Shown: positions 47,160 to 57,751 of the stretch, piece by piece
How positions within the stretch are numbered: the first letter of the stretch is position 1
Layout of the letters: every line of letters starts with the position of its first letter
NCBI GenBank assembly: GCA_002189035.1
Contig: CM007991.1
Coordinates: 5,084,001 to 5,148,000 of the forward strand
Direction: 5' to 3'
DNA: 64,000 bases
Source of the DNA: Utricularia gibba
Lineage: Eukaryota; Streptophyta; Magnoliopsida; Lamiales; Lentibulariaceae
Translations under genes and position numbers: made by a program
Notes under the pieces: model-generated
Seen by the model: only the letters and a program-made list of their open reading frames with translations
Told to the model about the DNA's origin: nothing
Database searches by the model: none

Positions 47160-48939
47160 TCAAAAAAAATTTGTTTTTTGTATTCCCGAAAAAATTTCTT
47201 GCAAACATTGTGGTAAAGAATACACTTTGAAAAAGGGTTTGGGAACCGGTACATGTAAGAGGCATGTTAGGGAGAAGCATAATGATAAATTACCTCAGTT
47301 TGCTAAGGGGGTGACAATAGTGTGGGATTATCTAATTTTGTTTTTAATTATAAACTTTTTCAAGTAAGTGTGGTGCGTTATTTGATACTTAATGAACTTC
47401 CTTTTTCATTAGTTGAAAAACCTTCTTTTAATGATATGTTGAAACAAGCTCAACCAGGATACAACAATTTTTCTAGGAAAACTGCACATCATATGGCACT
47501 TGAGGATTTTAAAAATATACATGACTCTTTAATTTCTACTTTTAAATCTCTACATTGTAATTTTTGTTTGACTTGTGATGGTTGGTAGATAACTCTACAA
47601 TGAGTTATATTGTTATTACATGTTCGTGGGTAGATAATTCTTGGCGTATGCAAAAACGAATTTTAGCTTTTGAAGAATGGCCATCACCACATAATGGTTT
47701 TTCTATTACTAAAATCATTGAAAAGGTCACAGCATTTTATTGAATATCTGATAGGATTTTTTCTATTTCTTTGGATAATGCTTCTGCAAATACAAATGCT
47801 ATAGACATTTTGAAAAGTGGCATGAATCCTATGTTAAATAGCATTTTTTTCCACACTAGGTGCACTTGTCATATATTAAATTTGTGTGTTCAAAATGGTT
47901 TGAAAGAATGTAAAAATTTTTTAACTCCTATTCGTGATTTAATAAGTATGATTAGAACTACCCCTAATAGAAGAGATGATTTTAAAAGGATTTGTCAAGT
48001 AAGGAACATCTCTTATTGTAAATTTAAAAGTGATTGTCCAACTAGATGGAATTCTACATATGACATGTTACAATTTTTGATTCCTTATGAACATGTTCTT
48101 ATTGAATTTCGTGAATCTGTCACGGGTTACAATTTCTTGACTCATTCTATTTTTGAAAAAATAAGAGGTTTAGTAAATTTATTAGAAATATTTTATTCTT
48201 ATACTAAGATTTTGAGTGGTATTTACTACCCAACTTCTCAACTTGTGCTTTCATGTATTTGTAAAATAAGTTTTTGAAATATTTTGATGAAATCCCACAT
48301 TTGTTTCTTATTGCACCTATTTTGGATCCCCAGGTTAAGTCTAGAGGTATAAAAACATTACTTGAATGTATTTCAGAATCATTTAGTGCGGATGATGTTG
48401 CTTTTTCCATTAAAAATTGTGAAGAAATAGATGTTGATACCAATAATGTTCTACGTGCCATGTATTCCCTTTATGCGTCTAAATATAGTGATCCTAGTGT
48501 TCCTATTCCTAAAGCATGTAACAATTCGACATTTGGTAGTCGATATCCAATGGATATTATTCGTAGGAAGCATAGTTCATTTGTGTCCTCTTCATCATTT
48601 TCATTAAACTCTGTTGATCAAATTACACTTTACAATAATACTCCTATTGTTGAGGGTTTTGATGATGACAACTTTGATATATTGGGTTCGTGGAAGACAA
48701 ATTCTACTACTTACCCTATCTTGGCTAGAATGGCCAAAGATCTTCTAACACCTTCAGCATCTACAGTGGCATCCGAAAGTGCGTTTAGTGCAGGGGGACG
48801 AGTTCTTAATCACAAGCGCTCCAAATTGAACGTAGAGACTTTGGAGGCATGCATTTGTCTAGAGGATTGGCTGGAGGGTGTGAAAAGAAATCAAACCTTA
48901 TCCTCAAGTTCAAGTGAAGATGAGGTTGAAGACTCCTAA
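47160..48939 (+). pseudogene. hAT transposase (Ac/RICESLEEPER type), frameshifted
   Basis: The N-terminal BED zinc finger (47190-47290) reads CKHCGKEYTLKKGLGTGTCK then RHVREKH. A frame change at a G-run near 47306 leads to VRYLILNELPFSLVEKPSF and RKTAHHM; CDGW (47577) is followed by a TAG and another frame change; 47771-48277 holds MDNASANTNAIDIL, the CHILNLCV stretch and RWNSTYDML; 48274-48939 ends with the hAT dimerisation domain WKTNSTTYPILARMAKDLL, TPSASTVASESAFSAGGRVL and LEDWLEG. A start with the residues before the BED finger is missing, as the sequence joins directly to gag. Three frame changes plus stops make it inactive. Confidence 0.9.
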
Positions 48940-49009
48940 TTTGGAAACATTTAGTACTCCATGAAATAATATAACTTTGTAAGAAAATGTTGTATTCATG
49001 TTTTTAATT
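48940..49009. other. 3' flank of the hAT transposase
   Basis: AT-rich sequence after the transposase stop; a possible polyadenylation region. No other feature. Confidence 0.3.
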
Positions 49010-49430
49010 AAAAGTGGGTGCCTGGAATTCGGTCGCAGACTCACAAGCATCCTCCCGAGACACCCACATGAGGGAAGGTGTCTAGAAAACTTTCTCAAAT
49101 ACTCCTTCCCACGCACCCATATAATAGAAGTGGGTGCATGTAAATCACTCTTCCCAGACACCTACACAATGCATTATTTTGTAGGTGCCGTCCAACTATC
49201 TTTCTTGAACACTCTCCCGAGGCACTCACATGAGGGAAGAGGGTGTCTGGAAAACTGTCTCAAATACTCCTTCCCAAGCACCCATATAACAGTTGTAGGT
49301 ACCTGGAAATGGACTTACCCACTGTTTCTAGACACCCGCACAAGTCCTTGTAGGTGCCTGGAAAAGGATATCCGACTCTTTTTCCAGACACCCACACGAG
49401 GCAATGTGGTTGCCTGGAAAATGATCTAAG
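49010..49430. repeat. hAT subterminal repeat array
   Basis: About eight alternating copies of GGTGCCTGGAAAA-type and CCCAGACACCCACA-type motifs, in both orientations, separated by 30-60 bases. Inverted pairs could fold into hairpins. The same motif pair occurs at 45115-45250. Such subterminal repeats are transposase-binding regions in hAT elements. Confidence 0.7.
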
Positions 49431-50126
49431 CAATAGACGAATATTCTTTATTTATTGAAATTAATTTGTAGTAATTAGGATTTATAAAATCATTTCATTT
49501 TCAGATTTTTATATTCCAATTAATGCACCAACAAATTTGTATATTTATGAAAATTAAGAATACTTTCAAAGATTGCACAATCCCCAAATTTCGGGTACGG
49601 GTGCCTAATTTTGGATTTCTTGTGCCAGTCGCCCACATTAGCGATTCTAGGTGCCTCAAAATTGGAGTATTAATTACACGATGGGTTCGCATCGATTCAA
49701 ACAAGCGGCACACACCTTGTCTGAAAACAACGGAAGCTATTATCGACAACCTACGAAAGTAGGGATATCATTGCGGGTAATCATTAGCTTATGATTTGGT
49801 GTATTAAACGAAATCCCCACGCACCCATACACAGCACTACACATCACCACCCCACTCCCCACTTTACCCACTCCCCACGTTGTCAATTAAGACAACCCTA
49901 ATCCCCACCCATCTGGTAAGAAAATTTTCTTACCTCTTTCCCCTCCCCCCAGCCAAAAGCGACCGGACGCTCCCACAGTCCCATCACCTACTTGGAATGT
50001 TCTTTAAATTAAAAAAGCTAAGTGATTTATTTTCCACCATGAGTTGTTGATCTATGTTCCAATTTGTAGTACCTTGTCGAATTATTATAGTTTGAATTTT
50101 TATACAATTCCTATGGGTGTTTGTAG
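49431..50126. other. Unassigned sequence between hAT repeats and the FCP1-like fragment
   Basis: 49560-49770 is moderately GC-rich with two GGTGCCT motifs. 49800-49990 is C-rich with several CCCCAC stretches, resembling the 5' flank of a captured gene. No reading frame is recognised. Confidence 0.35.
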
Positions 50127-51005
50127 ATGCACACTTCTGAAAAATTGAGAACTAGATTCTTGATACCAGATGTATATGAGATTTGGGACAAAGAACCGGA
50201 TGAGTTGATTGAGAATGAAATTCCAAACCGTGTGGTTCCAATGGAATTTGCCTTAAGCACGGAACATTTTCGTTGTGGTTTGCGCTTACCATTATTGCCC
50301 TTTTTAGAAGAAATATTAGAATGTTTGGATAATTTTGTTAGGTGTTGTTTGGATAATTTTGATGTAGCCTTATGGTCATCCCGTGGGGGTATGTATGCTG
50401 CATCTTTTTTTTTTTTTGTTGGAATTCATAATTGGTGCAAACACTTGCAAGTGATTTATTTTGTAGGGAGCAACTACAAGCAATCACTAAATGGGTCTTT
50501 CCACCTTCGTTATTCGACAAACTCATTTTCGTATGGGACCAAACCATGACGACGGACACCGGCGTACGTGTTCACAACAATCCTAGCAACACGGTTTACA
50601 TGAAGGAGTTGAGTCGTGTATGGGCTGTCAACAATAGATTGAACAAAAGATATGACCGTCACAATACCTTATTAATTGATTATTCACCTCACAAATCAAT
50701 GAAAAGTCCGGTAAGTCATTTTTTGCTAGTATACTCTTGCATACACTTGGTTATACATCAAAACTAACCCTTCAATTTTTAGGAAAATAATGCTGTTTTT
50801 CCAAGTCCCTATTCGCATACTAATAGGGATGATGAATCACTCAATGTTGATGGTGAGATGCGGGCTTTCCTTGAAGGGTTATGGTAAGCTAATGATGGTA
50901 CGAGTTATGTTAATGAGAATCGAATAGGCCAGCCTCCCATACATGAGGGACATGCCTTATGGGAGTATTGTGCATACCTACAGGATTGTTCGAAGGAGCC
51001 TCTAA
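50127..51005 (+). pseudogene. FCP1/SCP-like phosphatase gene fragment with introns
   Basis: Exon-like parts are about 50127-50388, 50467-50710 and 50783-51005. The last two read LIFVWDQTMTTDTGVRV, KELSRVWAVNN, NTLLIDYSPHKSMKSP and RAFLEGLW, which match the HAD-type FCP1/NIF domain of plant CTD-phosphatase-like proteins (FVWDQ..CT.TG, KEL..LW, NTLL.DDSP.K). The second intron (GTAAGT...TTTTTAG) is clean and keeps frame; the first has splice-like ends but I could not join it in frame. A TAA at 50885-50887 interrupts the last part. The N-terminal DxDx(T/V) motif is not present, and the DDS motif is DYS, so it cannot be an active enzyme. Confidence 0.75.
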
Positions 51006-52807
51006 TTTCAAAAGAGCCGTCCCATTTATTTTCAATTAGACTGACACTTACGAAATGTCACATTTTGATTATGCCATTGAATTTATTTTAAAATAAATGA
51101 ATAAATTAATGACACTACGTACGAAACAACTTATTTATACTGTATGGCGCTTATTTTGATTTTTTAAATTAATTTACAGGGACGGCACATACACAAAAAT
51201 GTTTCTTGTAGAGGTCGCCAAAATATTGAAATACTATTAAATTTGATTACGGATGTGAATTGTTTATTAAACGATTTCCAATTACAATTGGCATCCATAT
51301 TTAAAAAAAAAAATTTCGTGCATAATTATTTTAAATAATTTTATGTTAAAACAAAGAATTATAAGTGTGTTGTTGACGTACAATCACATTCTAATTTAAA
51401 ACATTTTTAGCAAAAATATGATACGAATGTAAGTTCTTGTCTAACTTAACCTCAGATATTGTGACATTTAGTAGAGAAAAACATTTGAGATACAATATAC
51501 ATATACTTGTGTGAAAATACTTAATTTTTATAATCCTACCGTAAATATTCAGCACATTACAACATTTATGATGATAAACATCATCATCAAGGACCATTTA
51601 TATTAAAGACAACATAAATTTCCACTTCGTGGTTTAGGGTTTTCAGTGTTTTAGGGTTTATGGTAAATAAAATATCTGAAATATTCCCGCCTTTTTAATA
51701 TGTTGCAAATGTGAAATTTTGGACGGCATTTTGTAGGGGTGGCAAAAAAAATTTATGGAAACACTCTCAAATGTACTTACGGATGTGAATCATTTATTAA
51801 ATAATTTACAATTCAAATTGACGTCCATTAGATACAAAATATTTTTTGTATCGAATTTCTATTTAAAAAAATTGGTTCAAAAATCTGAAATTACAAATGT
51901 ATAATTCAATGGCAATATAATGACATTAAGGTTTATAAATAATCATCCACATTTACATTAAACGCTAATGTATCTTGTTCTCTAATTTAAATGTCAAATA
52001 TTATGATGCTTTATAAAAAAAATATTGAACATATATTTTCAAAGAAACGTGGTTTTTATTATTTTTAACGTTAAAATATTGGTGATGATAAGCTTCATTA
52101 CTATGAACAATAACTACTAAAATTTTAAATGTGTAGTTTAATTAAGAGTTTAGAACAATTTAAAATTTTAAATGTGTAATAAATTCTCCTCATTTTTTAA
52201 AAAAATGTAAGACTAGTTGGATCTTGAGAAGGTACATACAAACACACATAATGCGTAGGTGTCGATGAAATATATCCATAACCTATTTCGTTTATCATTT
52301 TCAAAATACTGAAAATTTGAAATTTGGTACGGCACATCAAACAATAAGTATTTTGTAGGTGCCGCAATTTTTTTAATTATTTTAAATAATTGATTTAGAC
52401 TATATATGGATGTGAATTATTCTATACAATATGCTTTTCTGAAAAAGTTGGCATCCACTATATAAGTGTACAACCCTACCTAGTTTACATCACGTTTTGC
52501 TGCATACAAAGGCTCTTCTTATCAGTGTCGTCGCGCTCCTGAAACCACAGAATTCGTCGGCTTAAAATCGGGTAATCTTGTTGTTGCAACTTACATTATT
52601 TTGGTGAAATGTATTCAATGCATTTGTTGCTGCAGTATGCGTTATATATTAAGTTGGGTTTAGTTATTAAAAATTGTCTTTTCATATAATTATGTATTTA
52701 GTTGGGTTTAGCTGCGTTTTTCATCGTTAATATCATGTTTGTTTTGCTATTTTCCATTTCCTTATTTTTAGAATTTCATTCTTATTATGTATCCTTTTAT
52801 TGATTAG
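51006..52807. other. AT-rich region before the Transposase_28-like gene
   Basis: No coding sequence. Besides the repeat module, GCCGTCCC (51018) and GGGACGGC (51178) form an inverted pair. 52480-52575 looks like a transcription start region with a possible noncoding first exon ending at a GTAATC donor near 52572. Confidence 0.35.
51180..52470. repeat. Three dispersed copies of a repeat module
   Basis: At about 51180-51300, 51720-51830 and 52330-52460 the same series occurs: an ACGGCA start, a TTTTGTAGG(T/G)G motif, then CGGATGTGAATTGTTTATTAA-type sequence and TTGGCATCCA. The copies are 540 and 610 bases apart and the material between them is AT-rich and different. Confidence 0.6.
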
Positions 52808-54263
52808 GGAATAGATAGATTTCGTGTTAAATATTTCATCCCAACCGATTGGTTGACAATTCCTGCTCCGCAAAACACACCTCGTGATGCCAATCCCCCT
52901 CATGAACATTCGAATGCTTAGCTTGTGTCTCGTAAAACATTTGATGCTGATCTTAGGCTACCTATTCATCCCTTTGCTCTTGATGTGCTCACCTACTTGA
53001 GATTGCCTATTGGGTTTTTAGCACCATCTTCCTGTAGTATTATCTTAGCCTTCTTACACTTGTGTGAAGAAGAATATGTAGAACCTTCTTTGTCAAATTT
53101 TTTTGCACTATCTCTTCCAAAAAAAGCTCCTAATGGAACATGGTATTTTCAAGGATTACCAAATACTAGATTTTATCAAAACCTACCAAGAACTGTGGCA
53201 CGATGGGATAAACTTCTTTTATGGATTGTACCACCTACATCTTTTGAAATCTCAAGGCATTATCCATTGACATATCCTGGGGATGATGTTATAAATTCTC
53301 GTATTGAAAAAATCAATGTGAATGAGGAAACTAGACATGCATTAAAAAGTCTTTTGCAATCAAAAAGATATATGACTGAAGACATCACCCAGAAGTCTGC
53401 TCAAATTCAAAGTAAGTCTTGTTAATTTACATTATTTTTCCAATATGTTATTTTACTTATTTATTTAACACTATGACAGCACTTCGAAACATTCATGGTG
53501 TCGTTGAGTAGCGGTCTGCACCAATATCAAGGCGAAATCATCATCAGCTTGTTGTTTATGAACAATCCATTCCGCTAAACATCGATAGCAATGAACAACA
53601 GGTAAATAAAGTAGGAATATTATTTAAATTTTTAATTTTCTATTCAAATAAATAAGGTTTGCAATATAAAAAAAATTTTGTTTAGGAGAATTCTGAACGA
53701 GAAAATGGAGATGAGGAGAATGAAATGCCTATTCATGAGGAGGCTGAAGTGTATATTAATGAGGAGCTCTCGGTTGCACCCCAACATGACAAAGAACTCA
53801 TTTTAAACCAATATAAACACATTCAACGAATGGAAAATGAGGTAATAAAAATGAAACTTATTTTGCTAATATATGTGATAGTTGTTTTTTTTTATGTTTT
53901 CTAATTTAGTTTTTTTTTCTTCTTTAGATAACAAATCTAAAGTTTCAGATTCAGAAAAACAAAAACAGAATGGATGATTTGGTAGCACAACAATCTGTAT
54001 ACAAGGTTGAATTGAAGATGAAAGGCGATGAATTCATTGCTGGACAACAAAAATCTATCAACTTTCAATTGGAAATAATGAAGCTGAATGAAAAAATACA
54101 GGTGTTAAAGGAAGAATTACAACTTCACAGATTGCAAGCTCAATTGAATGAAAACGATGTTATAGCAATGGCTCAACAAAGAGACATACCTTCTACAAGT
54201 GCGGGCACAAGCAAAGATAAAGGAAAAGGTAGAGGCAGACCCAAAGGAAAGGGAAGAAAATGA
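52808..54263 (+). pseudogene. Transposase_28-like protein with coiled coil and AT-hook tail, four exons
   Basis: Exons 52808-53411, 53480-53601, 53686-53841 and 53928-54263 have GT/AG introns and consistent phases. The first exon reads LRLPIHPFALDVLTYLRLPI, the pattern of the plant 'putative gypsy-type transposon' (Transposase_28) domain, and continues to WDKLLLWIVP. The third is acidic; the fourth is a long coiled coil (LEIMKLNEKIQVLKEELQLH) ending in KGRGRPKGKGRK, an AT-hook-like tail. TAG stops stand at 52919-52921 and in exon 2 (about 53509-53511). It ends 85 bases before a polypurine tract and LTR, so it sits where an extra 3' ORF of a gypsy element would. The function is unknown. Confidence 0.7.
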
Positions 54264-54347
54264 AAAGAGTCATTAACAATGTTGTTTAAGTAGTATCATA
54301 GCTATGGATTGTCTATTTGTTTTGATACTTGAGGACAAGTACGATTT

Positions 54348-54362
54348 AAGTGTGGGGGAGTA
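54348..54362 (+). other. Polypurine tract
   Basis: AAGTGTGGGGGAGTA lies directly before the TG of the downstream LTR, preceded by the GAGGACAAGTACGATTT stretch usual in gypsy elements. It marks the 3' end of an internal region in plus orientation. Confidence 0.85.
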
Positions 54363-55363
54363 TGTTAAGTGTCATTTTCTCACTTTCTTTTAGGTTGTTT
54401 TTATGTCTAGGTATGATTAAAGTTGTGTAATTAGGAGTCTATAATATGAGATTTAAGTTTTTTATCTAGTTTAGGGTAATTATCCTCAATCTTGTATTTT
54501 TTTCAAATATTTATGCTAGTTTTATTTAAGTTTTTATAGAGGCGCACACGTGGTAGGAAGTGAGAGAACGAGGGCAGTAGATGGCGACAAAATGGATCTT
54601 CCGGAGCTGACAGCACCTTGATTTCCGGAAGACTACAGACGCCTAATAATTAGCTTTGACGTGCAGAACACGGGAGTCTCTAACAAGCAACATCATTAGC
54701 GTACCAATGTCAGAGTAGATGGTTGCTTGCAAGTCACTTCAATTCACAGCAGAACCAAGGAGACATGAAAACTCATACTCTCATTTCAGTTCAGTCAGTT
54801 CAAACATACAGAATTCGAGCTTTCAATTTTAGTTTAAACTTTTGTTTCTATCTCTAAAGGATTTTCCTCTAGCTTCTCTCTAGAATTTGCTTTCGTTTTC
54901 TTTAGTTTGTATGGTTGTTCCAGCTAGGAACTTCCGTTTCTGGGTTGGGATACTCCCATATCTATGTTTCGTTAGCTTATCTTCATCTCCTCTTTGAATC
55001 GGAACGGGTTTCGTATGTCTTCACGCGACTATGGTATAGTCTTTCTATAACAGGCCCCTAATTCAAGATTCATGACTAACTGATTACTACCCGCGAGTTT
55101 TGGAGAGGAGCAAGGTGGAGAGCATCAACTCATGCCCTTTTGGCAAGAGGGAAATAGAGTTTTTTCTATGGCCGTACCTCAGGATCAATGGACAGATAGT
55201 GAACTCGTATTTGGACTCAATGAGTCATTGGCAACATTCGGGCACACGCATTCAATTCGACCGTGAGGGTACATTGGTAGGACCTCTTATCTTCACGTTA
55301 GTCCAAGGAGGAGCAACATTGAACTCTTCCCGTGCCTTCTTGCGAGAGAGTATAAGGGAGGTG
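54363..55363 (+). repeat. 3' LTR, family F, truncated
   Basis: It starts TGTTAAGTGTCATTTTC like 45988. From 54535 to about 55150 it has sequence missing from the 5' LTR, after which GGCCGTACCTCAGGATCAAT again matches (46163). It stops at 55363 in the GAGAGTATAAGGGAGG region, where an unrelated block begins; the last about 330 bases expected from the 5' copy are missing. Confidence 0.8.
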
Positions 55364-55908
55364 TTAAGGGCGAAAATTGGTATGCCGGAGTGGGCCGACT
55401 TTCGGGTTGCAGATGGTATCGTTTCTTTCCGTCGACTACTCAGTTTGATCGGATGAAATGAAAATAGGCGGGGATTTTTTACGTGGAAACCACCGTGAGG
55501 CGGAAAAACCACGGAGCTATCCGACCTCGCCTGAGAAGGTTTTTACTAGATGAAGATGATGAAGAAAGATACAGGTTAGGAGCCTTGAGGTCCAATCCTT
55601 TTCCCGCCATGATTTCTTCTATTTATAAGGGGGGAAGGGGACCGACCCGACCGAATCATGAACTTCGCAGGTGTCGGCTACCTTTCTGCACTTGTGCTAT
55701 GATCTTGCTTTTCAGACAATCGCCGCCCATTCTACCGTGATTCGGTTACTCTTCAGACTGAACCATGCTGCTCTTGTCAGATCCTCTGACAAATATCGAT
55801 CTATCGACAGACATTATCTCATCTAAAACCTCGCTCGGAAGCCTTTTATACAAACCGATTATCCCCAACCGGTTTGTACCCTATTAATAGGCATCACTTT
55901 TATCAACA
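55364..55908 (+). repeat. LTR-like block of another family
   Basis: It starts TGTTAAGGGCGAAAATTGG and ends CACTTTTATCAACA, with TGTT...AACA ends. It contains ACGTGGAAACC and GGCGGAAAAACCACGGAG, typical of R-U5 regions of some plant copia LTRs, and a TTTATAAG box at 55620. The flanks do not match, so solo LTR status is not proved. The open reading at 55483-55740 is part of the LTR. Confidence 0.5.
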
Positions 55909-56772
55909 TGTTTGCACTTCACTAATGAAGAAACATCCAAAAAAATGAGGAACCAATGAAAATCAACTACAATTTTCTCAACAACCTTTTCAAAAGGAAA
56001 CCCATGTGATAAAAAAGTTAGATCTTCAATGCAAGCCCATAAATCTATTCTAACTATAACAAGTAATTGAAATTTATTTCCAAAACAAACCTCTATTTAT
56101 ACTAAACCCTTATTGCATAGAAACCCATGTGAAACAGCTCCTTCCTCGTTTTATGTTTGCATTCGATGGAGAAAGAGAGAAGGACCATAGGGAACAAATA
56201 TTTTCCTTCAGATAAAAAATTTGGGGATTATTCTACGAATGGCCTTCTCCAATAAAAATTTAAGAAGACTATTCAATGGTGTTAAGTTTATGATGATCTT
56301 TTCAAACAAGCCCAAGCCTAAGGTAAAAAAAATATTTTCGAGAATTTCATGGTAAAAATAGAAATGTTAATTAGAAGTATATGTTTTCTTATTTCTATTT
56401 CTGTCTGATTTTTAAGTATAGTTAAAAATTATTTTTTGTGAAATACAAAAATAAAAATAATAATTATTCTATGTAAAATTATTTTCAATGAAAACAAAAA
56501 TATAAATAGCATTCAAAAATTTTTCAGAACATAACTTAAAATCACCAAAAAATTGTTCATTGTATGTGGAAAGGATTTTATGCAAGCCCAATAGGTAACT
56601 TAGATTTGGATGGTGAGTGGCGTGAAAGGGTTGGCCGCCGGCGCTCAGTTGATGCTACTTTTGTGCATGGATAGAGCAGTTGATGGCCCATTGGCGGTTC
56701 ATTTCATTATCATATAATGAAATGGTGTTGATTTGAGTAGGCAGTGATTATGCATGTGCATAGTTGTGGATG
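55909..56772. other. Low-copy-looking AT-rich sequence
   Basis: No gene or repeat recognised; the boundary between the transposon nest and the region of the response regulator. Confidence 0.4.
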
Positions 56773-56792
56773 ATTGGATTGGATTGGATTGG
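56773..56792. repeat. (ATTGG)4 microsatellite
   Basis: Four perfect ATTGG units. Confidence 0.95.
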
Positions 56793-56846
56793 AGTAGTCG
56801 GTGGGGTTGGGTTGGGACATCTATCCACCACCACTTATCCAACTCT

Positions 56847-56870
56847 GTGTCGGTGTCGGTGTCGGTGTCC
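56847..56870. repeat. (GTGTCG)4 microsatellite
   Basis: Three perfect GTGTCG units and GTGTCC. Confidence 0.95.
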
Positions 56871-56935
56871 AGTCCAGTGCAGGCTCCTTGATGGCGTGCC
56901 ACTGGAATGAATTATGAAGCGCGTGCCCGCAGCGC

Positions 56936-56951
56936 CTTGCTTGCTTGCTTG
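56936..56951. repeat. (CTTG)4 microsatellite
   Basis: Four perfect CTTG units. Confidence 0.95.
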
Positions 56952-57007
56952 CGTTAGTTATTGCGGGGATATAATGTTGTCATGTGTTCCAAGGTAACCA
57001 ACCCGCA

Positions 57008-57037
57008 GGGGTAGGGGTAGGGGTAGGGGTAGGGGTA
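57008..57037. repeat. (GGGGTA)5 repeat
   Basis: Five perfect GGGGTA units. It has the G-runs needed for a quadruplex. It is not the plant telomere repeat (TTTAGGG). Confidence 0.95.
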
Positions 57038-57135
57038 GGCAGCTGCTGGATCGCATCAAAATCCCATCACATGCCAATGCCATCCATAAAATCAACCTAC
57101 GATTGATTGTGTTGCAGAGACCAGGCCTCCGCCTA

Positions 57136-57165
57136 GCCATGCCATGCCATGCCACGCCGTGCCGG
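57136..57165. repeat. GCCAT-type pentanucleotide repeat
   Basis: Three GCCAT units followed by degenerating GCCAC, GCCGT, GCCGG units. Confidence 0.9.
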
Positions 57166-57719
57166 TGCCCACCCTCCACCGCCGCTGCTCTGCTCTCTAT
57201 TGCATCCTGGGGGTTTTCTTTTGTTTTGTGTTGTATATGATGCATCATTTTATTTATTCATTCTCCAACAAGGCATTGAATTCGCCCCCGAGGCGCAGCA
57301 TCAAAAATTGGACGGAATTCTCATAAATGTTAGTTTCTGGGGGCACGTGGGAATTTTTTTTTTTTTATTCGGTTAAGAAGCGGGCGTTACAAAAGGCCGG
57401 CCCAAATAACACACAATGGCTACCGGCAGCTAGCTGTCTGTCTGACTCCCTCCTCAGGTTCACAAGGCTAATATTATTCCATGTTTGGGCAAGGAACGGA
57501 GCGGAGTCCATGTCATTTTCCTTTTATTGTATTGCATTTTTCAAACACGTTGACCTGTGCGTTTTTTTTTTAAATTGGAAAACAGCTGTTAATGAATCTT
57601 TTTGTTTTATGGTAACATAACTCCCTCTCCATACGGAATTCATTTACAAAAAGGAAGGAAGAAAGATGTTTCCTTGAATTTAGGCTACGCCACAACACGC
57701 GATATTCTTGCCTAAGTCG

Positions 57720-57751
<32 letters not shown>

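Noticed and set aside
55483-55740. Acidic/basic small protein
   Set aside because: Lies inside an LTR-like block; no homology recognised.
57008-57037. Interstitial telomere repeat
   Set aside because: The unit is GGGGTA, not the plant TTTAGGG.
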